Assembly (NCBI RefSeq): GCF_902141855.1
Contig: NZ_CABFVH010000009.1
Location: 1 to 64,000 of the forward strand
DNA from: Methylobacterium dankookense
GTDB taxonomy: Bacteria > Pseudomonadota > Alphaproteobacteria > Rhizobiales > Beijerinckiaceae
Direction: 5' to 3'
DNA: 64,000 bases
The position numbers and the translations under genes are program-made. The notes under the pieces are model-generated. The model did no database searches. It was not told where the DNA came from and saw only the letters and a program-made list of their open reading frames with translations. Of the stretch, positions 16,184-23,721 are shown in pieces. Positions within the stretch are counted from its first letter, which is position 1; every line of letters begins with the position of its first letter.

Positions 16184-17569
16184 GTGACCCAGGTCCACGC
16201 GACCCAAGCCGACCCGACCCAAGCCGACCCGACCCAAGCCGACCCGACCCAAGCCGACGCGGCCCCGAGATCGGGCCGGCTCACCCTCTATACCGGCGCC
16301 GGGCTCGTGCTCGGCATCGCGGTCGGCGCGGCCCTGCACGCGCATGCGGCCGGGCCGGAGGAGGCCAAGGCGCTCGCCGCCCATTTCACGCTGGCCACCG
16401 ACATCTTCCTGCGCCTGATCAAGATGATCATCGCGCCGCTGGTCTTCGCCACCATCGTGGCCGGCATCGCGAGCTTCGGCGACGCCCGCTCGGTGGGCCG
16501 CGTCGCGGCGCTCGCCATGGGCTGGTTCCTCACCGCCTCGGTGGTCTCGCTCACCCTCGGGCTGATCGCGGCCAACCTCTTCCAGCCGGGCGCGGGGCTC
16601 GCCCTGCCGCTGCCGGATGCGGGCGCGCAGACCGGGCTGAAGGCCGCCACGCTGAACCTGCGCGACTTCCTCACCCACGTCTTCCCGACGAGCATCGTCT
16701 CGGCGATGGCGGGCAACGAGGTGCTGCAGATCCTCGTCTTCTCGATCTTCTTCGGCTTCGGCCTCAGCGCCATCGACCGGGCTTACGCCGACCCGATGGT
16801 GCACCTCCTCGAAGGTCTGGCGCGGGTGATGTTCAAGGTCACCGACGCGGTGATGCGGCTCGCGCCCGTCGCGGTCTTCGCGGCGATCGCGGCGGTGGTC
16901 ACCGTGCAGGGCCTCGGGGTGCTCGTCGATTACGGCAAGTTCATCGCGAGCTTCTACGCCGGGCTCGCCGTGCTCTGGGCCCTGCTGATCGGGGCCGGCT
17001 GGCTGGTGCTCGGCCGCGCCACCCCGCGCCTGCTGCGGCTGCTGCGCGCGCCCATGATCGTCGCCTTCTCGACGGCGAGCAGCGAGGCCGCCTTCCCGCG
17101 CACCGTCGAGGTGCTCGGCCGGTTCGGCGTGCGCCCCCGCGTCACCGGCTTCGTGCTGCCGCTCGGCTACTCGTTCAACCTCGACGGCTCGATGATGTAC
17201 CAGGCGCTCGCCGCCCTGTTCATCGCCCAGGCCTTCGGCATCCATCTGGGCTTCGCCGAGCAGGTGATGATGCTCCTCGTCATGATGGTGACGAGCAAGG
17301 GCATCGCCGGGGTGCCGCGCGCCTCGCTGGTGGTGGTGGCCGCCACCGTGCCGATGTTCGGCCTGCCCGCGGCCGGCATCCTGCTGATCATGGGCATCGA
17401 CCAGATCCTCGACATGGGCCGCACCGTCACCAACGTGCTCGGCAACGGGCTCGCCACCGCCGCGGTCGCCACGTGGCAGGGCGAGATCGACGCGGAGGCG
17501 ACAGAGGAGACCGAGGCGGCTCCCTCGCCGGAGCTCGCCGGGGCGATGCCGGTGCGGGCCGCCGCCTGA
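16184..17569 (+). CDS. Dicarboxylate/aspartate:cation symporter (DAACS family, DctA/GltP-like)
   Basis: This 461-residue inner-membrane protein contains the family's serine-rich hairpin (AFSTASSEAAFPRTVEVLGRFG, about residues 297-318) and the SFNLDGSMMYQ motif with the NxDG-type core. It should import C4-dicarboxylates or acidic amino acids with protons or sodium. The start is GTG at 16184 after a perfect GGAGGAG. Residues 6-25 are four copies of a 15-bp repeat coding for Thr-Gln-Ala-Asp-Pro, which is unusual for this family. It follows aspA by 373 bp holding repeat D1. Confidence 0.92.
   Translation: MTQVHATQADPTQADPTQADPTQADAAPRSGRLTLYTGAGLVLGIAVGAALHAHAAGPEEAKALAAHFTLATDIFLRLIKMIIAPLVFATIVAGIASFGDARSVGRVAALAMGWFLTASVVSLTLGLIAANLFQPGAGLALPLPDAGAQTGLKAATLNLRDFLTHVFPTSIVSAMAGNEVLQILVFSIFFGFGLSAIDRAYADPMVHLLEGLARVMFKVTDAVMRLAPVAVFAAIAAVVTVQGLGVLVDYGKFIASFYAGLAVLWALLIGAGWLVLGRATPRLLRLLRAPMIVAFSTASSEAAFPRTVEVLGRFGVRPRVTGFVLPLGYSFNLDGSMMYQALAALFIAQAFGIHLGFAEQVMMLLVMMVTSKGIAGVPRASLVVVAATVPMFGLPAAGILLIMGIDQILDMGRTVTNVLGNGLATAAVATWQGEIDAEATEETEAAPSPELAGAMPVRAAA
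16201..16260 (+). repeat. 15-bp tandem repeat (4 copies) in symporter N-terminus
   Basis: The unit GACCCAAGCCGACCC occurs four times in a row, the last with one changed base near its end. It codes for repeated Thr-Gln-Ala-Asp-Pro right after the start codon of the symporter gene. Copy number may vary between strains. Confidence 0.95.
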
Positions 17570-17579
17570 GGCACCGCGC

Positions 17580-17738
17580 CTCCCCACAGATCTCGGGCTT
17601 GCCCGAGATCTGCTCTTGCCTGTCCAGATCGGGCAGGCCCGATCTGGATGGGGAGGAGCCGGAGGTGGGGGTGGTTCAGAATGGATCGCAGCGGTGCCTT
17701 CTGCGCCGCCCCCACCCCTCCCCGCAAGGGGAGGGGAC
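17580..17738. repeat. Family A repeat, copy A2
   Basis: Nearly identical to A1, with the CAGATCTCGGGC hairpin, then the CCAGATCGGGC hairpin, then GGTGGGGGTGG and the closing CCTCCCC-GCAA-GGGGAGG. It lies between the convergent 3' ends of the symporter and the ECF41 sigma gene. Confidence 0.92.
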
Positions 17739-17744
17739 ACGCCC

Positions 17745-18635
17745 TCAGCCCGGCGGGTCCAGGCCGAGGGCGTCGGCCACGTGGCCGAGCTTGTCCGGGT
17801 TGCGGGTGATGTAGACCCCGGTGATGCGCCCATCCTCGACGGCGAGCGCCGTCACCTGCAGCACGCCGCCGCGCTCGCGGCTGACGAAGCCCGGCAGGCC
17901 GTCGACCCGCACCGGCCGGAGGAAGGTGGCGGGATCGTCCGCATGCTTGCGCGCGAGGCCGGCGAACAGGCGCAGCGCCCGCTCCAGCCCGAGGATCGGG
18001 TTGAGGAAGGCGATCACCCGGCCGCCGCCGTCGGAGCGGATCTCCACCTCCGCCGAGAGCAGGCCGCGCAGCGCCCCGACATCGCCGCTGCGCGAGGCGG
18101 CGAAGAAGGCGTGCGCGATCCGCTCGCCCTCCTCGCGCGGCACGGGGTAGCGCGGGCGGTCGGCCCGGACGTGGCGGCGGGCGCGCACGGCGAGCTGGCG
18201 GATCGCCGCCGCGTCCCGGTCGAGGGTGGCCGCGACCTCGGCGAGCGGCACGCCGAACACGTCGTGCAGGAGGAAGGCCGCCCGCTCCAGGGGCGAGAGC
18301 CGCTCCAGCGCCATCATCAACGTCAGGGTGAGGTCCTCGCCCTCCACCGGCTCCTCCCCGGCGAGATCGACCAGCGGCTCGGGCAGCCAGGCGCCGACAT
18401 AGGTCTCGCGCCGCGCCCGGGCCGACTTCATCGCGTCGAGGCAGAGGCGGGTGACCACCCGCGACAGGAAGGCGGCCGGCACCCGCACGCCCTCCGGATC
18501 GACCGCCTGCCAGCGCAGCCAGGCGGATTGCACCACGTCCTCCGCCTCGGCGAGCGAGCCGAGCATGCGGTAGGCGAGGCGCAGGAGCCGCGGCCGCTCC
18601 GCCTCGAAGAGCGCGGTGCGCGGGTCAGGCCGCAT
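17745..18635 (-). CDS. ECF41-family RNA polymerase sigma factor with SnoaL-like C-terminal domain
   Basis: The protein has 296 residues. Sigma region 2 includes EAEDVVQSAWLRW, sigma region 4 includes LSPLERAAFLLHDVFGVPLAEVA, and a fused SnoaL-like domain fills the C-terminal half. The linker has WLPEPL, and DGGGR and NPDKL appear in the regulatory part, as expected for group ECF41. Such factors have no classical anti-sigma; the C-terminal domain controls activity. The start at 18635 overlaps the preceding decarboxylase gene by 11 bp; an alternative start is 18674. It is last in nmrA-cupin-CMD-sigma, the usual ECF41 company. A matching promoter lies upstream of nmrA. Confidence 0.92.
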   Translation of the reverse strand: MRPDPRTALFEAERPRLLRLAYRMLGSLAEAEDVVQSAWLRWQAVDPEGVRVPAAFLSRVVTRLCLDAMKSARARRETYVGAWLPEPLVDLAGEEPVEGEDLTLTLMMALERLSPLERAAFLLHDVFGVPLAEVAATLDRDAAAIRQLAVRARRHVRADRPRYPVPREEGERIAHAFFAASRSGDVGALRGLLSAEVEIRSDGGGRVIAFLNPILGLERALRLFAGLARKHADDPATFLRPVRVDGLPGFVSRERGGVLQVTALAVEDGRITGVYITRNPDKLGHVADALGLDPPG

Positions 18636-19107
18636 CGCGGGACGGGCCGGGGCCGGAGGCGGGGTCGTCGGCATGGACGCCGCGCAGGCCCACCTGAAGC
18701 CGGTTCCACAGGTTGATCATGCCGATCTGCAGGGTGAGCTGGACCTGCTCGGCCTCCGTGAAATCCGCCGCGAGCGCGGCGTAGTCGGCCTCCGGCGCCC
18801 CCGTCCCGGCGAGCCGGGTCAGGGCCTCGGTCCAGGCGAGCGCCGCGCGCTCGCGGGCGCTGTAGAGGCCGGATTCGCGCCACGCATCGAGCAGGTAGAT
18901 CCGCATCTCGCTCTCGCCCGCCTTCCGGGCCGCGCTCGCATGCAGGGCGATGCAATAGGCGCAGCCGTTGATCTGCGAGGCGCGCAGCTTCACCAGCTCC
19001 AGCAGGCCGTGCTCCAGGGCGCCGGCCCGCAGGCTCGCCTCCACCGCCGTCAGGGCCTTCACCGCCGCCGGGGCATGGGCATAGGGTTTCGTCACGCGCG
19101 GGTTCAT
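18625..19107 (-). CDS. Carboxymuconolactone decarboxylase/AhpD-family protein
   Basis: This 160-residue helical protein has the AhpD-type redox motif CAYC at residues 49-52 followed by IALH (ASQINGCAYCIALHA), suggesting peroxidase or disulfide-reductase activity rather than true decarboxylation. The start at 19107 has a good AGGAG ribosome site. It precedes and slightly overlaps the ECF41 sigma gene. Genes of this family are the most frequent neighbours and targets of ECF41 sigma factors, so it is probably part of the same stress response. Confidence 0.93.
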   Translation of the reverse strand: MNPRVTKPYAHAPAAVKALTAVEASLRAGALEHGLLELVKLRASQINGCAYCIALHASAARKAGESEMRIYLLDAWRESGLYSARERAALAWTEALTRLAGTGAPEADYAALAADFTEAEQVQLTLQIGMINLWNRLQVGLRGVHADDPASGPGPSRDAA

Positions 19108-19256
19108 TCTGAAACTCCTGGTTGTTCGTGTCGATGGGTCGATGTCGGCGCGGGCGCGAAGAGCGCCCCGCGCCGCGGGCCTCGGCGTGAGCCGAGGCGT
19201 CGAGCGGAGCGAAAGCCCGAGGCCGCGGAGGCGGCCCGCCGCCGATCGAGGCCGAT

Positions 19257-19688
19257 TCAGCGGATCGGCGTGGTCAGCACGGTGTCGGCCGTGTCCACGA
19301 CGAAGACCGCGAGCAGCCGCGCCGGCTCGGTCGCGCTGGCATTGGCGCTGACCGCGTGCCGGTCGCCCGGCATCTCCGTGAAGCTCTCGCCGGCACGGTA
19401 GGTGCGCTCGGGCCCGTCGTTCACCCGGCTGCGGATCGCGCCCTCCAGCACCGTGGCGGTGATGAAGGCGCTCGGCGCGTGGGTATGGGCCGGCGAGAAG
19501 CCGCCCGGCCCGTAGACCACCATCACGCCGCGCAGGCTCTTGCCCGGCAGGTTCGGCAGGGGCTGGTCGAAGAGCGGGCTCACCCGGGCCTCGCCGGGCG
19601 CGGCCGGCGCCGCGTCGTGGGCGGCGGCGCCGCCCGGCGGGCAGGCGAGGGCGGCGAAGAGGGTGGCGGCGAGCAACGTCGTGCGCAT
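19257..19688 (-). CDS. Secreted cupin-domain protein
   Basis: The protein has 143 residues with a signal peptide (MRTTLLAATLFAALACPPGG) and one cupin fold. The metal-binding His residues appear in SPAHTHAPSAFI and further on in PGDRHAV. It probably sits in the periplasm; the substrate is unknown. It lies 38 bp downstream of the NmrA-like gene and 149 bp upstream of the decarboxylase gene, within the ECF41 cluster. Confidence 0.88.
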   Translation of the reverse strand: MRTTLLAATLFAALACPPGGAAAHDAAPAAPGEARVSPLFDQPLPNLPGKSLRGVMVVYGPGGFSPAHTHAPSAFITATVLEGAIRSRVNDGPERTYRAGESFTEMPGDRHAVSANASATEPARLLAVFVVDTADTVLTTPIR

Positions 19689-19726
19689 GGTCGGGCCTCG
19701 TCCTTCGGATCTCGGGGGCAGGGGGC

Positions 19727-20572
19727 TCAGGCGGTCCGGGCGGGGAGCCAGTCGGCGAGCCGGGTCGGGGCGAGGCGCGCATCGGGGCCCGGCAGGAGGG
19801 GATCTCCGGTCACGGGCGTGCCGAAATAGCCGGCCTCCGGGTCGGCCAGGACGGTGCGGCCGTCGCCCGCGAGGATGCGGGCGAGCAGGGCGTCGAGGCG
19901 GAACGCCTCCGGCCCGGCGATCTCGACGATGCCCTTGGAGCCGCTCCCGATCGCGCTGCCATCCGGAGCGGCTCCAAGTCCTTGTTTTGACGCGCTCTCT
20001 CTCGCCGAACCGGTATCCGCTTCGGCGGAGAGCGCTCTCGCAGGCGCGGCCACCGCGATCCCGGCGAGCAGCGCCGCCACGTCCGCGGCGGCGATCGGCT
20101 GGATCCCGGTCGGCGCGACGCGGACGGTGCCCGCCGCCGTCCCGGCATCGGCGATGCCGCCCAGGAACTCGAAGAACTGCGTCGCCCGCACGATCGTGTA
20201 GGGCAGGGGGCCCTCGGCGATCAGCCGCTCCTGCGCCAGCTTGGCCCGGAAATAGCCGCTGGCCTGGAGCCGGTCGGTGCCGACGACCGAGAGCGCCACG
20301 TGGTGGCGCAGGCCCGCCTCCGCCCCCGCGGCCAGCAGGTTGCGGGTCGAGCGGGTGAAGAAGTCGAGCACCGGCCCGTCCGCGAAGGAGGGGGCGTTGG
20401 CGACGTCCACCACCACCTCGGCGCCCGCGAGCGCCGCGGCGAGCCCCTGCCCCGTCACGGCATCGACGCCGGTGCGCGGCGAGGCCGGCAGCACGCTGTG
20501 GCCGGCCTCGGCGAGCCGGGCCGCGAGCCGCGAGCCGATCAGGCCGCTGCCACCGATGATCACGATCCGCAT
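19727..20572 (-). CDS. NmrA-like NAD(P)-binding protein with repeat-encoded insertion
   Basis: This 281-residue atypical short-chain dehydrogenase has the Rossmann motif MRIVIIGGSGLIGSRLAARL at the start and TRSTRNLLAAGAEAG further on. It lacks a clear YxxxK catalytic pair, although SGYFRAKLAQERL (105-117) is at the usual place. Residues 178-212 are coded by a family B palindromic repeat, inserted between the expected AAP and GIVEIAGPEAF segments. The start at 20572 has GAGGACGAG upstream. It is first in the ECF41 cluster and has an ECF41-type promoter 54-80 bp upstream. Confidence 0.9.
   Translation of the reverse strand: MRIVIIGGSGLIGSRLAARLAEAGHSVLPASPRTGVDAVTGQGLAAALAGAEVVVDVANAPSFADGPVLDFFTRSTRNLLAAGAEAGLRHHVALSVVGTDRLQASGYFRAKLAQERLIAEGPLPYTIVRATQFFEFLGGIADAGTAAGTVRVAPTGIQPIAAADVAALLAGIAVAAPARALSAEADTGSARESASKQGLGAAPDGSAIGSGSKGIVEIAGPEAFRLDALLARILAGDGRTVLADPEAGYFGTPVTGDPLLPGPDARLAPTRLADWLPARTA
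19937..20040. repeat. Family B repeat, copy B2, in frame inside the NmrA-like gene
   Basis: Hairpin 1 is GGAGCCGCTCC paired with GGAGCGGCTCC. A spacer with CTTGTTTTGAC follows. Hairpin 2 is GCGCTCTC...CGCCGAA...TTCGGCG-GAGAGCGC. The layout is the same as in the intergenic full-length copy at 51551-51654, but this one is translated in frame as about 35 residues. Confidence 0.93.
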
Positions 20573-20625
20573 CTCGTCCTCCGAAAGCGCGTGGGGCCGG
20601 ACCGGCCCCGTGTTCCGAAAGGCAT

Positions 20626-20652
20626 GACGAGGGTGCAGGGCGCGGCGTGACA
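20626..20652 (-). promoter_or_regulatory. Candidate ECF41-dependent promoter of the nmrA-cupin-CMD-sigma cluster
   Basis: Read on the minus strand, TGTCACG (20652-20646) is followed after exactly 16 bases by CGTC (20629-20626). ECF41 promoters are known to have TGTCACA, a spacer of about 16 bases and CGTC, so this differs by one base. It lies 54-80 bp upstream of the NmrA-like start, leaving a short leader. The ECF41 gene at the end of the same cluster makes autogenous control likely. Confidence 0.8.
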
Positions 20653-20778
20653 TGAGGGGCAGCACATTTTTCGGCCGCGCGATTTTTTCGCGGACCGGCC
20701 GCTTTGCCGTTCGGGAGCCGGCATGCCACAGGTCGGAGACCTCTGCGTTCGGGCGCGCGAGGGGAGGGGCGAGGCGCG

Positions 20779-22536
20779 ATGCGGCGGGACGGGATCCAGG
20801 CGGCGGAGGCGGGAGGCCCGGCGGACGGGCGCCTCGCCCTGCCCCGGTCGTCCGGGCTCACGCTGCGGCAGGTCCGGCTCGGCTCCGGCCTCGTGCTCTG
20901 CGCCTACGTGCTCACCCACCTCCTCGTCCACGCGCTGGGCAACGCCTCCCTCGGCGCGATGGAGGCGGGGCTCGCGGTGAAGGCGGCGCTCTGGCGCAAT
21001 CCGCCGGCCCTCGTCCTCCTCTACGGGGCGCTGCTGACCCATCTCGCCCTCGGCCTGCATGCCCTCTACGAGCGGCGCTTCTTCCGGATCGTGCCGGCCG
21101 AGGTCGCGCAGCTCGCCCTCGGGCTCGCGATTCCCCCGCTCCTCGTCACGCATGTCGTCGGCACGCGCCTCGCCTGGGGCCTGGAGGGGCTCGATCGCGG
21201 CTACGCGCAGGTGCTCTACGCCGCCTGGGTCGCCGCGCCCTGGCACGGGGCCCTGCAGGTGGCGGGGCTCGCCGCGGCCTGGCTGCACGGCTGCCTCGGC
21301 CTGCATTACTGGCTGCGCCTGAAGCCCGGCTACGGGCGTGCCGCGCCCTGGCTGCTCGGTGTGGCGGTGCTGGTGCCGACCCTCGCCGTCCTCGGCACGG
21401 TGCAGGGCGCGCGCAGCGTCCGGGCGCTCGACGCCGACCCGGCCTGGCGCGCCTCGGCGCTGAAAGCCCGCCATATGGGGCGGCCCGATCAGGCCGTCCG
21501 CCTGCTCGCCTGGCGCGACGGGATGCTGTGGGGCTATGCCGGGGCGCTCGCCCTGGTCCTCGCCGCGCGCGGCCTGCGCACCCGGGCCGAGACCCGCGGC
21601 GGCTTCGTGCGCGTCACCTATCCGAGCGGGCGCACCGTGCGGGTGCCGCGCGGGGCGAGCGTGCTGGAGGCGAGCCGGCGCGGGCGGATCCCGCATGCCA
21701 GCGTCTGCGGCGGCCGCGGGCGCTGCTCGACCTGCCGGGTCCGGATCGCCGACGGCGAGCATGGCTGCAGCCTGCCCGCGCCCGGGCGGGCCGAGCGCGC
21801 GGTGCTGGAGCGGATCGGCGCGAGCCCCGGCATCCGTCTCGCCTGCCAGCTCCGGCCCGAGCGCGACCTCACCGTGGCGCCCCTGTTCACTCCGCACGCC
21901 CAGCACGGCCCGGCCGCGGAGCGGGCCGAGACGGGGGAGGAGCGTTTCGTCGCGGTGATGTTCGTGGACCTGCGCGGCTCGACCCAGCTCGCGGAGGAAA
22001 GGCTGCCCTACGACACGGTCTTCGTGATCAACCGCTTCCTCAGCGCGGTGGGGCAGGCGGTGCGGGATTCGGGGGGCAGCGTGAACCAGCAGCTCGGCGA
22101 CGGGCTGATGGCCCTGTTCGGGCTCGGGCCCAAAGGTGCCGACCCCGCGCCTCCCGATCCCGGGACGGCCCCGAAGGCGGCGGCCCGCGACGCGCTCCGG
22201 GCGGTCGAGGCGATCGGCGCGGCGGTGGAGCGGCTCAACGGGGTGCTCGCCCACGATCTCGGCGAGCGCCTGCGCTACGGCATCGGCCTGCATGCCGGCA
22301 CGGCCATCGTCGGCGCGATGGGCGACGCCCTCGACGCGCGCTTCACCGCGCTGGGCGACACCGTCAACGTCGCGGCGCGGCTGGAGGGCCTGACCGGCCC
22401 GATGGGGCAGGTGGCGATCGTCTCCGAGGCGGTCTACCGGGCCGCGCAGCTTCCCGCGGAGGACCTGCAGGAGCTGACGCTCTCGGGCCGGACGCGCACC
22501 CTGCGCGCCCGCCTCATCGCCGCACGGGACGCCTGA
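20779..22536 (+). CDS. Membrane / 2Fe-2S ferredoxin / class III adenylate cyclase fusion
   Basis: This 585-residue protein has three parts. Residues 30-265 form a membrane block resembling a succinate-dehydrogenase-type cytochrome b anchor, with many helix His residues (H47, H51, H88, H94, H125, H156, H170, H176) that could bind haem. Residues 272-370 are a ferredoxin domain with Cys310, Cys316, Cys319 and Cys356. Residues 388-585 are a class III nucleotide cyclase with metal-binding Asp397 and Asp441 and the GDTVNVAARLE motif. It probably makes cAMP in response to a redox or oxygen signal. The start at 20779 follows a GGGGAGGGG ribosome site. It is divergent from the ECF41 cluster. Confidence 0.9.
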   Translation: MRRDGIQAAEAGGPADGRLALPRSSGLTLRQVRLGSGLVLCAYVLTHLLVHALGNASLGAMEAGLAVKAALWRNPPALVLLYGALLTHLALGLHALYERRFFRIVPAEVAQLALGLAIPPLLVTHVVGTRLAWGLEGLDRGYAQVLYAAWVAAPWHGALQVAGLAAAWLHGCLGLHYWLRLKPGYGRAAPWLLGVAVLVPTLAVLGTVQGARSVRALDADPAWRASALKARHMGRPDQAVRLLAWRDGMLWGYAGALALVLAARGLRTRAETRGGFVRVTYPSGRTVRVPRGASVLEASRRGRIPHASVCGGRGRCSTCRVRIADGEHGCSLPAPGRAERAVLERIGASPGIRLACQLRPERDLTVAPLFTPHAQHGPAAERAETGEERFVAVMFVDLRGSTQLAEERLPYDTVFVINRFLSAVGQAVRDSGGSVNQQLGDGLMALFGLGPKGADPAPPDPGTAPKAAARDALRAVEAIGAAVERLNGVLAHDLGERLRYGIGLHAGTAIVGAMGDALDARFTALGDTVNVAARLEGLTGPMGQVAIVSEAVYRAAQLPAEDLQELTLSGRTRTLRARLIAARDA

Positions 22537-22540
22537 TCCG

Positions 22541-22651
22541 GGGTCCCGAGGGGATCATCCCCTCGGCGGGGTATCGGGGCAGCGCCCCGATCTTCGATGA
22601 CCCGGGCTCCGCCCTGGACCCGCGAAAGGGATGATCCCTCTCGACACCCGG
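22541..22651. repeat. Family C repeat, copy C2
   Basis: Hairpins GAGGGGAT-C-ATCCCCTC, ATCGGGGC-A-GCGCCCCGAT, GGGC-TCC-GCCC and AGGGAT-G-ATCCCT are stacked here. It fills the gap between the convergent 3' ends of the cyclase and GCG_CRPN genes. Several stem positions have changed in pairs relative to the other copies, which supports a conserved structure. Confidence 0.85.
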
Positions 22652-22673
22652 ATGCCCCGGGCGCCGTGCCGGA

Positions 22674-23012
22674 TCACCAGCGGTGGTGCCAGCCGTGATG
22701 GCCCCAGCCGCCGTGCCAGCCGTGGTGGCGCCAGCCGACATGCCGGTAGCCGCCCCAGCCCCACGGACGGTGCCAGGCATGGTGGCGCCAGCCCCAGCGG
22801 TGATGCCAGCGCGGCCCGTACCAGCCGACGCGGCGGTAGCCCCAATAGGCCGGGCGATAGGCGATCGGGCGGTAGACGGCGTTCGGACGGCACCAGCCGT
22901 AGAAGCCGCGGTGGAAGCCCGGGCCGCAGCCGTCCCGCGCCTCGGCGCTGCCCATGGTCGCCGTGAGCGCGCCGAGGGCCAGGACGGCCGCGCCCGCCAA
23001 TGTCAGTCGCAT
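22674..23012 (-). CDS. Small secreted His/Trp/Gly-rich protein with GCG_CRPN-type motif
   Basis: The protein has 112 residues with a signal peptide (MRLTLAGAAVLALGALTATM). The mature protein starts with GCGPGFHRGFYGWCRPN, the prefix motif known as GCG_CRPN, then Tyr/Arg-rich and finally degenerate GWxxHGWH repeats rich in His and Trp. The function is unknown; the His content suggests metal binding. It stands alone and ends at repeat C2. Confidence 0.85.
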   Translation of the reverse strand: MRLTLAGAAVLALGALTATMGSAEARDGCGPGFHRGFYGWCRPNAVYRPIAYRPAYWGYRRVGWYGPRWHHRWGWRHHAWHRPWGWGGYRHVGWRHHGWHGGWGHHGWHHRW

Positions 23013-23188
23013 GGGGTTCCCTCCTCATTCGGATGAGGCCCCTGGAACGGCCGGACGCACGCGGCCGTTTCATCATGAACGGGATTTAATGTTTCCGGAT
23101 GTTGCACAGGCCAAGCTTTCGCCTGCGCCTACAGGCGGATCTGCATCCGATCCGGACGCCTATATCAGTCTTCGGCCCTGAAACGAGA

Positions 23189-23213
23189 AGGCCCGGCACG
23201 CCGTGCCGGGCCT
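23189..23213 (-). terminator. Intrinsic terminator-like hairpin
   Basis: Perfect 12-bp stem AGGCCCGGCACG / CGTGCCGGGCCT around one base. On the minus strand it is followed by TTCTCGTTTC, a weak T-rich tail. It lies 37 bp after the stop of the small gene at 23250-23384. Confidence 0.7.
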
Positions 23214-23249
23214 CGTCGATCCGTGCCGCTTTCGGTGCCGGACGCGGTA

Positions 23250-23384
23250 TCAGAACGGCTCGAGGCCGAATTCCAGCATGCGGCGGCCGTGGTCGCACCA
23301 CGCCTGCATCATGCGGGCGAAGAGGCCGGGCTCGCCCGTGGGGGCGGCGGAGAGGCGGGGAAGGGCGAGGCCGAGGACGCTCAT
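23250..23384 (-). CDS. Small hypothetical protein (44 residues)
   Basis: The peptide begins MSVLGLALPRLSAA and has a mixed C-terminal half with a possible amphipathic helix (LFARMMQAWCDHGRRMLEFG). GGAG lies 9 bases before the ATG, and a terminator-like hairpin follows the stop. These two signals are the reason for the call. There is no recognisable family. Confidence 0.5.
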   Translation of the reverse strand: MSVLGLALPRLSAAPTGEPGLFARMMQAWCDHGRRMLEFGLEPF

Positions 23385-23560
23385 GGCGGGCTCCGGATGG
23401 TGCGTTGCAGGATCGGTTGCCCCGAAGATGCGCCCGATGCTGCATCGCAACAATCCGCGCGGGAGCGCATGATCCATGCGTCTGTCGCATGCCGTTGACG
23501 AAATAGTCACGAATTTGCGCGTCGCCATGCACGATCCTGCGTGATGGCGGCCCGGAGCTC

Positions 23561-23720
23561 TTGCTTTGACGCGCTCCTGCGCCGAACCGGTGCCTACTTC
23601 GGCTGAAGAGCGCTCTCCGCCGAAGTGGATGCCGGTCCGGTGCAAGAGAGCGCGTCAAAACAAGGGTTTAGAGCCGTGCCCCGTCGCAGCGCGATCGGGC
23701 GCGGCTCTAAGAGCGCTCTG
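23561..23720. repeat. Family B repeat, copy B3 (two elements head to head)
   Basis: A left half element (TTTGACGCGCTC ... CCGAACCGG ... TTCGGCTG) meets a right full element in inverted orientation at a shared AGAGCGCTCT. The right element ends with GAGCCG...CGGCTC and again AGAGCGCTCT. It lies immediately after the stop of the OPT transporter gene (minus strand). Confidence 0.88.
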
Positions 23721-23721
23721 A

